A DNA stretch of 64,000 nt, from the NCBI GenBank assembly GCA_945862385.1, contig CAMAXV010000004.1, forward strand, positions 124,001-188,000, given 5' to 3'. The position numbers were made by a program, and so were the translations under genes. A model generated the notes under the pieces. It had not been told where the DNA came from. It ran no database searches and saw only the letters and a list, made by a program, of their open reading frames with translations. Shown piece after piece: positions 25,590 to 35,304 of this stretch (position 1 is the stretch's first letter; every line of letters starts with the position of its first letter). The DNA comes from Chitinophaga pinensis (GTDB lineage Bacteria; Bacteroidota; Bacteroidia; Chitinophagales; Chitinophagaceae).

Positions 25590-26519
25590 ATGGAAAGCTT
25601 TCAGTTACCCAAGCAGACATCTTTTTATTCAGGAAAGGTAAGAGATGTTTATACCATTGATAATAAAATGCTGGTTATGGTTGCCAGTGACCGTATTTCC
25701 GCATTTGATGTAATTTTGCCCAAACCAATACCCTATAAGGGCCAGGTTCTCAATCAAATTGCAGCATATATGCTCAATGCCACACGGGATATTTGTCCAA
25801 ACTGGCTTATAGATGTTCCCGCTCCTCAGGTGTCTTTGGGATATAAATGTGAGCCATTTAAGCTTGAAATGGTGGTTCGTGGCAACCTGGTTGGTCATGC
25901 CTGGAGAACATATCAGCACTCTCGGGTTTTATGTGGTGTTACAATGCCAGATGGACTTGTTGAAAACGATTTTTTTCCTGAACCAATCATCACACCATCA
26001 ACAAAAGCCTCAGAAGGGCATGATGAAGACATAAGTGAAGCAGAGATTCTTGCTCAGGGTCTTGCAACTCCTGCAGAATGGGAAACACTAAAACAATATA
26101 CGTTGCTTCTTTTTGAGCGTGGTAGACAGCTTGCTGCTGAAAGAGGGTTGATTCTGGCGGATACAAAGTATGAGTTTGGTAAGCTGGATGGAAATATCAT
26201 GCTGATGGATGAGATTCATACACCTGATTCATCTCGTTATTTCATAAAAGAAGGATTTACTGAGAGGCAACAAAAAGGTGAAAGACAAAAGCAACTCAGC
26301 AAGGAGTTTGTAAGGGAGTGGCTTATGGCTAATGGATTTATGGGTAAATCCGGACAAGCTATTCCTGAAATGACGGATGAATGGATAAATACGATTTCAA
26401 GCAGATACACAGATCTTTATGAACTAATCATTGGAGCCCCATTTAAACCAGAGCCTATATCTCAGGAAGAACTAAAAAGTAAAATTATTGAAGCCATTGA
26501 TCGAATAATTTTATCATGA
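25590..26519 (+). CDS. purC: SAICAR synthetase (phosphoribosylaminoimidazole-succinocarboxamide synthase)
   Basis: The 309-residue enzyme carries the PurC pattern: [28 protein letters not shown] at the ATP site, then [11 protein letters not shown] and [14 protein letters not shown], followed by [11 protein letters not shown]. The length resembles the longer, yeast-like branch rather than E. coli PurC (237). It joins CAIR and aspartate with ATP in purine synthesis. The final Ser codon and stop are read from the palindrome TCATGA (26514-26519), which also supplies the last Ser codon and stop of trhO on the other strand. Confidence 0.97.
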   Translation: MESFQLPKQTSFYSGKVRDVYTIDNKMLVMVASDRISAFDVILPKPIPYKGQVLNQIAAYMLNATRDICPNWLIDVPAPQVSLGYKCEPFKLEMVVRGNLVGHAWRTYQHSRVLCGVTMPDGLVENDFFPEPIITPSTKASEGHDEDISEAEILAQGLATPAEWETLKQYTLLLFERGRQLAAERGLILADTKYEFGKLDGNIMLMDEIHTPDSSRYFIKEGFTERQQKGERQKQLSKEFVREWLMANGFMGKSGQAIPEMTDEWINTISSRYTDLYELIIGAPFKPEPISQEELKSKIIEAIDRIILS

Positions 26520-27557
26520 TTCTGGTTTATGAGATAAAGATTCCATCCTTGATTTAGCTTTATTGAAGACATTCCTACCCTTGTCTTGTCCTTTTCTGAG
26601 CTTTTTTTGTTCTTCATCATCAAGTGTAAGAATATCCTTACATGAATTGCTGCAACAGCCATTCAATGCTATCTTACACTTGTCGCATTGTATAAAAAGC
26701 AGATGACAACTACTATTTGTGCAATTGACATGATAATCGCAAGGTGTTCCGCAAATATGACAGTGTGCAATAATGTCCTCGGTTATCCTCTCCCCCAGCC
26801 TTTCATCAAACACAAAATTTTTACCGATGAAATGGTTTTCTAATCCTTTTTCACGCGACTGGTTTACATAATTAATAATCCCACCCTCAAGATGAAAAAC
26901 ATTTTTATATCCCTTATGTAGCATCCAGGCACTTGCTTTCTCACATCTGATGCCACCGGTGCAGTACATAATTATATTTGTCTCTTTTTTATCCTGGAAC
27001 ATGGCATCAGCCATGGGTAATTGTTCCCTGAAAGTATCGCTGGGTATTTCAATGGCGTTTTTAAACCTGCCAACCTCAAATTCGTAATGGTTGCGCATGT
27101 CTATAACCAGTGTTTGGGGATCTTTAACCATTTCATTGAATTCCATGGCATTTACATACCTGCCTTTACGTTCCATGGAAAAATTTGGGTCTTCGATGCC
27201 ATCTGCCACAATTTTAGATCTTACTTTAATGTCAAGCACATAAAATGAGTTCTCCTTTTCCTCAACAGCTTTGTTTAGTCTTAGCCCATTCAAATGCTGA
27301 TGGTCGTAGATGAATTGTTTTAGATGGTCAAAGTTTTCGACCGGACAACTTATCTGTGCGTTAATACCTTCCTCAGCTACATAAATTCTACCATAGACCT
27401 TCCATTGATTTAACTGTAGATACCATTCATCCCTGAAAACTTTAGGATTTTCAATAGGGAAATAAGCATAAAAAGAAAGGGTATTTCTGGGTGTCTGTTC
27501 CTGTAAAGCACGAAGTTTCAATTCCTTTCTGGAAATTCTATTGTGTAAGGTTGCCAT
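26514..27557 (-). CDS. trhO: tRNA uridine(34) hydroxylase (rhodanese family, TrhO/YceA)
   Basis: The 347-residue protein has an N-terminal acylphosphatase-like half ([23 protein letters not shown]). A rhodanese domain follows, with catalytic C199 in [16 protein letters not shown] cysteine-rich C terminus ([31 protein letters not shown]) probably binds zinc. This matches the TrhO family, which hydroxylates U34 of certain tRNAs in an oxygen-dependent way. It is single-gene and convergent with purC, overlapping it by six bases. A TAACTTTG promoter element lies 62 bp upstream. Confidence 0.94.
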   Translation of the reverse strand: MATLHNRISRKELKLRALQEQTPRNTLSFYAYFPIENPKVFRDEWYLQLNQWKVYGRIYVAEEGINAQISCPVENFDHLKQFIYDHQHLNGLRLNKAVEEKENSFYVLDIKVRSKIVADGIEDPNFSMERKGRYVNAMEFNEMVKDPQTLVIDMRNHYEFEVGRFKNAIEIPSDTFREQLPMADAMFQDKKETNIIMYCTGGIRCEKASAWMLHKGYKNVFHLEGGIINYVNQSREKGLENHFIGKNFVFDERLGERITEDIIAHCHICGTPCDYHVNCTNSSCHLLFIQCDKCKIALNGCCSNSCKDILTLDDEEQKKLRKGQDKGRNVFNKAKSRMESLSHKPES

Positions 27558-27619
27558 AAAAAGATTTTAATTCCTGATTAATGGAATCCTGTTTGCATGA
27601 CAGGCAAAATCCAACCTCA

Positions 27620-27627
27620 CAAAGTTA
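27620..27627 (-). promoter_or_regulatory. -7 promoter element for trhO
   Basis: TAACTTTG on the minus strand is an exact TAnnTTTG match, 62 bp before the ATG at 27557. Confidence 0.45.
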
Positions 27628-27651
27628 AACAAAATCAATTATGGAATATGT

Positions 27652-30132
27652 TTAATAATCGGAAAAGAGTGTTGAAAATCCCCTGATTCCAATTCTAAAA
27701 CCATTGTAATTCCTGCCATCTTTTCCTAAACCTTTTACATAATCTATTCTGAAAAGCTTGGCAACATTATCAAGTCCCAGAAATAATTCCTGGTAACTCA
27801 TGTTTTTAAGGAATAAAATATTGCTTCCGGTAACGAGTCTGAAGTTCAGGTTTCTTATCAAAGGGATTTTATTGGTGAGCAATCCATTGAGTTTATATTC
27901 TGTATGTAAAGCGCCAAAAATATTTGCATTATTTGAGAACGCGTAAAAAGGTGCTAATTGAAATGTTTCAAGGTAAGCAGTTGCCTTTCTTGTAAGGTTA
28001 CCAGCATAATGATGATAATCCGGCGTTTGTAAATTAGTTGAACTAAAAAATCCTGCCATCAAAATATTGTACCTGAATTCACCAGCTAATTGTAAATTAA
28101 TATCACCTTTTATGGATAGTTTCCATTTATCGTATTTGAAGTCACTTCCCCATAAACCATTGATTCCTTTATTAAACTGGAAAGTAATGAGAGGTGATTT
28201 TGAAAATGAATTTACAGATCCATCAGGAAGCTCAATATATCTTGCGCCTGTTCTAATTTTCAATTTAAAACCTGCATCAAATGACTGATGTCTTGTTAAT
28301 GGCAAATTTGTTACTTCTTCAGGATAATTAGGTGATATCTCACTCAGGTTTTTATATTTACCCCATTGTCCGGCACCTGCAGTATTTACAAGTGGCGTTC
28401 TATCCTGATAAGCTATACTAACCTCCAAATTAATCGATTTTGAAATTTTCCTTGAGTGACTCAATTGAAAAAAATCAGCTTCATATAATTTTAAATAGTT
28501 ATTTCCACCTATCAAACTAGAAAATGTGTTCATGATCTGTGGAATCGGATTGGCATTATTAAATTGAAATATTTTATTGCCAAAAGCTATATTGAATCTT
28601 TCATCGTATTTTTTACGGGTATTTAAATTTGCGGAAATAAATCCAGTCATATGTTTATTACTTACACCATACCTTAAAACAGGGGTTATAGCCAGATTAT
28701 GTTTATTTTTCAATTGTTTGTCGAATGTTCCGGAAAGTTGAAGCGCCAGTCCCTCAATAGTGTTGAACCCAACTGATTTTAGCAAAGGATCATACGTAAA
28801 AGATTGATTTTTACTTCGTTTCTGTAATATTTGTCCATTTAGCGTAAGTCCAAGAAATGTTGGTCTGTTCTGTAATCTATCCAATGAGTCAAGATAAGCA
28901 GGATCTTTTTTTCTTTTCTCAAGGGAATCTTTTTTTATAAAATCAGCTTGCTCTTCCGGCAGCAAAGGGATTGGTCGTTTTTTTGACCAGAATTGGTCAG
29001 TGTATTGATTTGATAATGAATCATATTTAATGAGTGTATTTCCAAACGTTTTTTTGGTTGGGATAAAATTCAAATCGTAATTCTCGAACAAGGTATTGAA
29101 GTAGCCTGAAGCTTTAAATCCAAGTATACTTACTTCAGGAAAAATATTTTGCGAATTGATTAACCATATATCTGCTGCTATGGGTTTAAATTGTTGAACA
29201 ATTTTGATTTGATCAGCAATTTCCAATTGTGCTGTTTTTGTAAGTGTAAGTTCAACTGCGTGAAAATTCCAGGTATTTTCAATTATTTCGATAAATCCAG
29301 AAAATAATGGCTCCCATTCTCTTTTTGGAAAAACCTGAATCCTATTTACCAGTTTGCCATTAGAAGCAAAAGCACCAAGGTATTTATACTCATAAAAATT
29401 AAATGCTCCATCAGCAATCGGAGAAACAAATCCACGGGGATTAAATGTTTTTGGAAGTTTTACAATATTGTCATAAAAAGATATAAAAAAAGGTGTTGCT
29501 AACCCGAGTCCATTTGTTTGGCCACTTACTCTTGTTGAAACAACGGTAATTCTGTATTCATCAGGCTGTTTGAATACAATATCAGCAAGGGTTTCAGAGA
29601 GAAAAATTATCTTTTGTTTCGATTTGTCCCCATCCTCAAAATCAATTCTTTGTCCCAGAATACTTTCTGGGAAATCAACAGTACGAATGAGCCCCTTGAT
29701 ATAAGCCTGACAACTGAAAGATTCAACCTGGCTTAAATGATACTTTCGTTTTGAAATGGCATTTCTAATTATTTCATATGCAGGGTCTTCTTTGCTTTTT
29801 TTGATACGTACCTCATTGAGAAGCAATACTGTAGGCAAAAGCTTGAAGTCAAGTCTTATACTATCTCCTGCAATTTGTTTGTCAATTGTAATTTCCTTGT
29901 ATCCGATGTGCTGACATGATATTCCATAGCTACCAGGATCCAGTACAATGCTATACTGACCTTTTTCATTAGACATACTGGTTTTCTTCAAAGAAGGTAT
30001 AGATATTGTAGCAAATGGTATAGGGATATTATACTCATCTGTTATTTTGCCGTATAAAACAGTTGCAAAGACAACAGAATTTGATAATATGAAAAACAGG
30101 ATTAAAAAAAATCTGTTTGTAATTAATTTCAA
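27652..30132 (-). CDS. DUF5686 outer-membrane protein with carboxypeptidase-like domain
   Basis: The 826-residue protein starts with a signal peptide (FFLILFFILSNSVVFA). A carboxypeptidase regulatory-like domain follows at about residues 25-110 (GKITDEYNIPIPFATISIP; GQYSIVLDPGSYGISCQHIGY). The DUF5686 family region then opens with EDPAYEIIRNAISKRKYH. The C-terminal part alternates hydrophobic and polar residues as in a beta barrel and ends LSDY-like (FSTLFSDY). DUF5686 proteins are Bacteroidota outer-membrane proteins of unsettled function. It is the last of six tightly spaced minus-strand genes, 18 bp after the small membrane protein gene. Confidence 0.87.
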   Translation of the reverse strand: MKLITNRFFLILFFILSNSVVFATVLYGKITDEYNIPIPFATISIPSLKKTSMSNEKGQYSIVLDPGSYGISCQHIGYKEITIDKQIAGDSIRLDFKLLPTVLLLNEVRIKKSKEDPAYEIIRNAISKRKYHLSQVESFSCQAYIKGLIRTVDFPESILGQRIDFEDGDKSKQKIIFLSETLADIVFKQPDEYRITVVSTRVSGQTNGLGLATPFFISFYDNIVKLPKTFNPRGFVSPIADGAFNFYEYKYLGAFASNGKLVNRIQVFPKREWEPLFSGFIEIIENTWNFHAVELTLTKTAQLEIADQIKIVQQFKPIAADIWLINSQNIFPEVSILGFKASGYFNTLFENYDLNFIPTKKTFGNTLIKYDSLSNQYTDQFWSKKRPIPLLPEEQADFIKKDSLEKRKKDPAYLDSLDRLQNRPTFLGLTLNGQILQKRSKNQSFTYDPLLKSVGFNTIEGLALQLSGTFDKQLKNKHNLAITPVLRYGVSNKHMTGFISANLNTRKKYDERFNIAFGNKIFQFNNANPIPQIMNTFSSLIGGNNYLKLYEADFFQLSHSRKISKSINLEVSIAYQDRTPLVNTAGAGQWGKYKNLSEISPNYPEEVTNLPLTRHQSFDAGFKLKIRTGARYIELPDGSVNSFSKSPLITFQFNKGINGLWGSDFKYDKWKLSIKGDINLQLAGEFRYNILMAGFFSSTNLQTPDYHHYAGNLTRKATAYLETFQLAPFYAFSNNANIFGALHTEYKLNGLLTNKIPLIRNLNFRLVTGSNILFLKNMSYQELFLGLDNVAKLFRIDYVKGLGKDGRNYNGFRIGIRGFSTLFSDY

Positions 30133-30150
30133 CTGGCTGAAGTTGATGAT

Positions 30151-30504
30151 TTACTTTTTAAAAAATAACATGAATGACCGGCCAGTTATAGCAGCTGTTC
30201 CAGCTGTAACTGCACTGATTAGTCCGCTTACCGCAATCAATAATTCCGGAGAATCCTGCTTTAGAATCAACAAAGCAATTCGTTTGGCAAGTATGTGCTC
30301 ATTGAATGAGCTGACTGCAAAAATATAGCCACATGCAACAAGACAAACACCAATGAAAGCTGTTAGAAATGAAGCAAGATAATTCTGATACATAAGGAGA
30401 CCTACCAGTAATCCTGCAATAAATGAGCTCCACCAGGGTAGAAATAAACCAAGGGCAAAGTATAGTAATCCTGAAATTATTGTTGCAGCTGAAAGCTTGA
30501 TCAT
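30151..30504 (-). CDS. small membrane protein of unknown function
   Basis: This 117-residue protein is not recognised. It shows four hydrophobic stretches (about residues 6-24, 27-40, 46-65 and 86-112). A polar loop (SSFNEHILAKRIALLILKQDS) precedes the last. The C terminus is basic (SFMLFFKK). It lies 10 bp after the penicillin acylase gene and 18 bp before the DUF5686 gene, so it is surely part of the operon. An inner-membrane location is likely. The spacing and intact composition argue that it is a real gene. Confidence 0.72.
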   Translation of the reverse strand: MIKLSAATIISGLLYFALGLFLPWWSSFIAGLLVGLLMYQNYLASFLTAFIGVCLVACGYIFAVSSFNEHILAKRIALLILKQDSPELLIAVSGLISAVTAGTAAITGRSFMLFFKK

Positions 30505-30514
30505 ACTAATCGGT

Positions 30515-32953
30515 TTATGCGGGGTTAATTGACATTTTCCATTTGAATTTACCTGCCTTTACATCAACAGGGTCCATAATGAAAAGTTTGTAATACTGAC
30601 CTTTTGTCCAGTCATCTATGAAATTATCATAAAACCTGCTTCCTGGATTACCGCTTTGTCCACCCGGATAGATACCATAAGCAAGAGTTGGCGTAGTCAT
30701 TTCTACAATCATTCGCCAACTGGGACCATGATCATGTTGTGTTGCATTAACTATTCCCTTACCACCACCATTCATTAACCCACTCCTTGCAAATGAGGTA
30801 GCATTATTTTTAAGCAGATGATAAACGGTAGTATTTTTAAATTTTGACCACTTTAATTTATCTTCTGATTGCAGGCTTCTTAGTTGCATGGAAGCCTTTT
30901 TAAGTGCTTGCGTTACCTGCGTATTCAAATCTTCCCTTTCAGGTGTTTTTATATTGTCGATGAATTTAAATGCTGTATCTCGTCTCAATGCTTCAAGCAA
31001 AACAAATTTCTCTGGAAGCATGAGGCTGTTTTGTCCGTCAGTTAATTCATCCTTGAAAACAGTTGTCTGAAGAGAATCCCACCAATTTTCAAAACAAACT
31101 ACCGCCATTTCATCAGGATCATTTTTTAAGTTCCAGTTTTCTATCAGGCTTACAAATCTTTTTTGATCATTGTCAAGTTCTGCTCTATTTACATAATTCA
31201 ACAGAATTGGTCTGGCCATTTCAGCGAAAACATTGTAATTGTCATTCTGAAGTGATTTCATGTCATCCACTGTAATGCCATACATAGAAGCTAATTTCCG
31301 ATTAATGGTAATGGCCCTATATACTTCATAAGATCCGGGTATGAAATAAGGGTACGTTGAATCTGCAGGTCTTTGGTTAGCACTGCTGACATATCCCTCA
31401 ACAGGATTAAAACTCCTTGGGTTATCTTCCATGGGTATATATCCTTTCCACATATATGATGAATCAAATCCGGGCATTACAAAAAGGCCCTGATCTTTCC
31501 ATCTCAAAGGAAATGTTGCCTGTTGCTTTATGGCGATATCACCTGCCTTTGATGCAAAAATCATATTTTGTCCGGGTGCATTGAAATAAGTAATTGCTTC
31601 AACATAATCATTCAAGTTATGTGCCCGGTTTAGCAGCAACCACATTTTGAGTATGTTTGACGTGTCATGGGCAACCCATTTCAATGCATAGGCTTTATTT
31701 TCTGCCAGGGCATTCTTAAATGATTGATCATAGGTTACTGGGCCAAATACAGTATAGGCAACAGTATCCATGAATGTTTGTGCATCTTTTATTTTTATTT
31801 TTTCTATTCTACGCTGTGTGCTAATCCATTGGTTATTGAAAAAATATTGTTGTTTTTGTTGGTCCTTGAATTGAATTTCATAATAATCTTTTACATCCCT
31901 ACCTGCATTTGTAAATCCAAAAGAGATACTGTCGTTGAATCCAATTACTACCCCAGGTAATCCGGGAAATGAAACACCATAAGCATTATAATTAGGCGTG
32001 TGTATTTGAATCTCATACCATATGGAAGGAAGTGTGAGTCCAAGGTGCGGGTCATTGGCTAAAATAGGTTTTCCACTTTGGGTTCTGGCTCCGGAAACAG
32101 CCCAATTATTACTTCCGTTTTCAGGATTGGGCTTAAAGTCTTCACTGATAGCTACTGAGTCTTTTCTTTTAAAGTATAGAGAATCTGCGGTTTCAGGAGG
32201 AAGGAGTTCAGCCAGGGGCTTATTGTAAACCGTGCCATTGGGAATAACCGGATAGAGAGAATCAGGAAGTTGACCATAAAGAATCTGAAAGTTTTCCTCT
32301 CCGAGTAATTTGAGCGCATTTGTCATTTCAAAATCCCTGTCATAACCAGCGAGTGTATTGGTCATCTGCTTGGTAAACAGAGCAGATTTAAAATTCGACC
32401 ATTGTTCAGGCTCATATCCCAATAGTTTATATTCTACAGGAAGTTTGCTTTTTTGGAGAGAATTAATATAAGCATTTATACCAGCTGTATATGCATCCAG
32501 AGAAGATTTGGTTTCAGCATCGTTTTCCATTGCGGCTAATGCATTTTCTGCTGCATAAACCATTCCAATACGACGTTGGTTGCGGTCGAATGTAATTGCT
32601 TTTTCACCAACTATTTCACTTATTCTTCCTGCTGCAGCGTGTGTCTGAAATTCCATTTGCCAAAGTCTGTTTTTGGCATGAAGGTATCCCTGGACAAAAT
32701 AAGCATCTGTTTCTTGCTCAGCGAAAATATGAGGTACCAATCTGTCATCGAGGTAAACATTGACTGATCCTTTGATTCCTTTAAGTTTCAGATTGTCATT
32801 AAAATCTTCTGACACAGGTTCAGCATTCTGCCATATTCCTTCCTGCATATTCAAGAAACTACCAAGTGGTAGGGGCAGAATTTCACGTGTACCTAACACA
32901 TAAAACAGTGCTACATTAATTATGAGCGTTATGGAGAATACCAGGTATTTCAT
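30515..32953 (-). CDS. penicillin acylase family Ntn-hydrolase (peptidase family S45)
   Basis: The 812-residue precursor has an N-terminal hydrophobic anchor (residues 3-20). The likely autocleavage and catalytic Ser is S281 (PENGSNNWAVSGART), which starts the beta subunit. The supporting motifs ANDPHLGLTLPSIWYE and GVSFPGLPGVVIGFNDSISFGFTNAG follow. The layout is alpha chain, linker, beta chain, as in penicillin and acyl-homoserine lactone acylases. The natural substrate cannot be inferred; cleavage of amide-linked acyl groups in the periplasm is the family activity. It lies 23 bp after the GSCFA gene. Confidence 0.92.
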   Translation of the reverse strand: MKYLVFSITLIINVALFYVLGTREILPLPLGSFLNMQEGIWQNAEPVSEDFNDNLKLKGIKGSVNVYLDDRLVPHIFAEQETDAYFVQGYLHAKNRLWQMEFQTHAAAGRISEIVGEKAITFDRNQRRIGMVYAAENALAAMENDAETKSSLDAYTAGINAYINSLQKSKLPVEYKLLGYEPEQWSNFKSALFTKQMTNTLAGYDRDFEMTNALKLLGEENFQILYGQLPDSLYPVIPNGTVYNKPLAELLPPETADSLYFKRKDSVAISEDFKPNPENGSNNWAVSGARTQSGKPILANDPHLGLTLPSIWYEIQIHTPNYNAYGVSFPGLPGVVIGFNDSISFGFTNAGRDVKDYYEIQFKDQQKQQYFFNNQWISTQRRIEKIKIKDAQTFMDTVAYTVFGPVTYDQSFKNALAENKAYALKWVAHDTSNILKMWLLLNRAHNLNDYVEAITYFNAPGQNMIFASKAGDIAIKQQATFPLRWKDQGLFVMPGFDSSYMWKGYIPMEDNPRSFNPVEGYVSSANQRPADSTYPYFIPGSYEVYRAITINRKLASMYGITVDDMKSLQNDNYNVFAEMARPILLNYVNRAELDNDQKRFVSLIENWNLKNDPDEMAVVCFENWWDSLQTTVFKDELTDGQNSLMLPEKFVLLEALRRDTAFKFIDNIKTPEREDLNTQVTQALKKASMQLRSLQSEDKLKWSKFKNTTVYHLLKNNATSFARSGLMNGGGKGIVNATQHDHGPSWRMIVEMTTPTLAYGIYPGGQSGNPGSRFYDNFIDDWTKGQYYKLFIMDPVDVKAGKFKWKMSINPA

Positions 32954-32976
32954 GAACTAAAATTAAAACTTATTCA

Positions 32977-33945
32977 TCATTTAAAATATTCAACTTCATT
33001 TGAAAAGTCGAGCATGGGAAAACGCAATACAAGTGACTCAGTGAGAGATTTGAATTTTTCAACAAATTTTTGGTGTTCCTCTGAACCAGGATGCATGATT
33101 ACATGATTTGTGGCACTATTTAAAGCATCGATATCTTTAAGAACCTCCCTGGTTCTTCCATTCAGGCAGGATTGCTTGAATTTTTCCCACACATATCTGG
33201 TAGCCTGATAATTAGGATGTACCATATCTTCTGCAAAAAACCTGTAATCACGTAAATCGTCAATGACAAGTTCGTAAGCAGGAAAATAGATTATTTCTGG
33301 AAAAAGTGTTGTAATCCTGTCAATTGCATACATTAATACAGCCTTACTCCTGTTATTTTGTATGAAGCCATCTTTTAAATGTCTTACTGGACTTACTGTA
33401 AAAATAATGCGTAAAGACGGATTGCACTGCTTCAGTTCATTAAACATCAGGCTAAATGAATAAATGATTTCAGCTGGTTCTAATAATCTCTTGCAAAAGG
33501 TGTCGGCAGGTTGTTTATGACAGTTAGCTACTACTTTACCATTGCTTAAAGTATAAACATAGGCTGACCCAAGTGTGATAAAAAGAAAGTTTGCATTGTT
33601 TAAGAATATATGTCCCTGTTGAATAGATGCATTTAACCTGTTAAGTGTGATTGATTTGTCAGTTCCGGCAAAACCTGAATGGAATGTCCAGTTTTTCCAG
33701 AGTCCGAGGTGTATAAACAAATCACTTTCATTGATTTGTTTATTTTGTATATATGTGGTTATTGCTTCAAAAATACTTATAGGATTGAAGAGGACTCCAT
33801 GAGGATTTTGAAGTACTTGAAATTTTGACTTACGTAAGAAATCATGCATATGCTCCGTAAAACATGATCCGACAAGCAAAATTTTGTCTGTTATATCAAT
33901 TTTCTCCTTTAATACCGGAGGGTTAAATTCAATTCTGAAATCCAT
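32977..33945 (-). CDS. GSCFA domain protein (SGNH-hydrolase-like)
   Basis: The 322-residue protein has the family's name-giving motif near the N terminus, here GSCFTEH (family GSCFA), in the position of the nucleophilic Ser block of GDSL/SGNH hydrolases. It continues with NPHGVLFNPISI, and FITLGSAYVY matches a further GSCFA block. The later SPVRHLKDG and MVHPN could supply the Asp/His pair. No signal peptide is seen, so it is probably cytosolic. The substrate is not known. It lies 5 bp after rlmB. Confidence 0.85.
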   Translation of the reverse strand: MDFRIEFNPPVLKEKIDITDKILLVGSCFTEHMHDFLRKSKFQVLQNPHGVLFNPISIFEAITTYIQNKQINESDLFIHLGLWKNWTFHSGFAGTDKSITLNRLNASIQQGHIFLNNANFLFITLGSAYVYTLSNGKVVANCHKQPADTFCKRLLEPAEIIYSFSLMFNELKQCNPSLRIIFTVSPVRHLKDGFIQNNRSKAVLMYAIDRITTLFPEIIYFPAYELVIDDLRDYRFFAEDMVHPNYQATRYVWEKFKQSCLNGRTREVLKDIDALNSATNHVIMHPGSEEHQKFVEKFKSLTESLVLRFPMLDFSNEVEYFK

Positions 33946-33950
33946 TCAAA

Positions 33951-34703
33951 TTATTTAGCGTCAAACAACATTCTTTGTTTCGAAGCCTCAAAAAGTATAA
34001 TTCCTGCTGCAACTCCTACATTAAATGAATCAAAATTTCCCAGCATGGGTATTGTAAATTTGATATCTGCGGCTTTGGAGATATATGCCTGAATACCTTT
34101 GTCCTCGCTACCCATTACAACACAAGCAGGTTGTTTAAAATCAACCCCTAATAAATTATGTGCAGCTTTCATTTCTGAAGTATATACTTTTATCCCATTC
34201 AGGTGAAGTGTGTCAATGGCTTTAAGCAAGCTATTCACACGGCTAACCATGATTTTTTGTAAAGCACCAGCAGAGGATTTCATAGCTTCTTCATTTAAAG
34301 CACCAATACCTTTATCTGGTATTATTAACATCTGTGATCCGCAACACAAAGCTGTTCTTGCAATGGCTCCGATATTTCGCACATCTGTAATGCCGTCAAG
34401 CATCACAAAAAGTGGAGTTTGACCAGACGCTAACACATGATCTATACAGTCTTGCAAGTCGAGATACTGGATTATGCTGTTTATTCCGATAACACCCTGG
34501 TGATTTGCCCTTGTCATGTAATTCATCTTCTCAATTGGTACTGCGTTGATAGGTATTTGCAATCTCTGAGCCAGCTTTTTGATTTCATCAATACCTTCAC
34601 CTGAGGCATTTCTTTGTATAAAAATACGTTCAAGTTGAACGGAATCCTTGAGGGCTTCCAAAACAGGTTGCCTTCCTATGATGTTACTGTTATTTTTTTT
34701 CAT
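33951..34703 (-). CDS. rlmB: 23S rRNA (guanosine-2'-O)-methyltransferase (RlmB/TrmH family)
   Basis: The 250-residue SPOUT methyltransferase has an N-terminal substrate-binding domain (IIGRQPVLEALKDSVQLERIFI). It carries the three SpoU motifs: MLDGITDVRNIGAIARTA (motif 1), VVMGSEDKGI (motif 2) and IPMLGNFDSFNVGVAAGI (motif 3). RlmB methylates G2251 of 23S rRNA; the exact target here is inferred from family. The start overlaps the end of the Nudix gene by 14 bp. Confidence 0.9.
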   Translation of the reverse strand: MKKNNSNIIGRQPVLEALKDSVQLERIFIQRNASGEGIDEIKKLAQRLQIPINAVPIEKMNYMTRANHQGVIGINSIIQYLDLQDCIDHVLASGQTPLFVMLDGITDVRNIGAIARTALCCGSQMLIIPDKGIGALNEEAMKSSAGALQKIMVSRVNSLLKAIDTLHLNGIKVYTSEMKAAHNLLGVDFKQPACVVMGSEDKGIQAYISKAADIKFTIPMLGNFDSFNVGVAAGIILFEASKQRMLFDAK

Positions 34704-35259
34704 TTTTCAAATTTTGCAGACTCAAAATTTTGGCATGGAGAATACCCGCTACTGACATAGAATCTGTTATTTCGTGATTCATCACCATCTGATATGCTTT
34801 TTCCAGTGGTAATTTAATTAGATCAATTTTTTCAGTTTCTTCAGGTTTAGGTTTGCCAAAAAACAACTGAGTTGCAAGATACACCAATGCAAGCTCATCC
34901 GTTACTGAATTGGATAGATGCATTGTCAGCACATGTTTCCAAACATTTGCCTGCAATCCGGTTTCTTCTTCTAATTCTCTTTTTGCAGATTCAAGTGGAG
35001 ATAAATTAGTCAAACTCCCTCCTTCCGGAATCTCAATTGAATATTTGTCCAATGTAAACCGGAATTGGCCAACCAGGTATATGTTACCCATTTCATCCAA
35101 CGGAATAATTCCCACTGCAACATTTTTGAAGTGGACTTTTCCATAAATCCCTTTTTTTTGGGATGGATTTAAGACATCGTATTCAGTAACTGTTATCCAT
35201 GGGTTATCATAATGAACAGCGGATGACAATACTTGCCAGTTATTTTCAGAATGAAGCAT
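34690..35259 (-). CDS. Nudix hydrolase, ADP-ribose pyrophosphatase-like
   Basis: The 189-residue protein contains a complete Nudix box (GGSLTNLSPLESAKRELEEETGLQA), with the REL and EE metal-binding residues. It is preceded by an ADP-sugar pyrophosphatase-like strand (YLVGQFRFTLDKYSIEIPEGG). The likely activity is hydrolysis of ADP-ribose or another nucleotide sugar. It is the first gene of a six-gene minus-strand run (Nudix, rlmB, GSCFA, penicillin acylase, small membrane protein, DUF5686). Confidence 0.9.
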   Translation of the reverse strand: MLHSENNWQVLSSAVHYDNPWITVTEYDVLNPSQKKGIYGKVHFKNVAVGIIPLDEMGNIYLVGQFRFTLDKYSIEIPEGGSLTNLSPLESAKRELEEETGLQANVWKHVLTMHLSNSVTDELALVYLATQLFFGKPKPEETEKIDLIKLPLEKAYQMVMNHEITDSMSVAGILHAKILSLQNLKNEKK

Positions 35260-35264
35260 ATTGA

Positions 35265-35294
35265 GAAAAAAAAACCCTCCATTTTGGAGGGTTT
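35265..35294 (-). terminator. terminator of metK
   Basis: A perfect 10-bp stem (35272-35281 with 35285-35294, loop of 3) is followed on the minus strand by about nine Ts. It lies 10 bp after the metK stop. Confidence 0.9.
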
Positions 35295-35304
35295 GGATAT
35301 TAGT

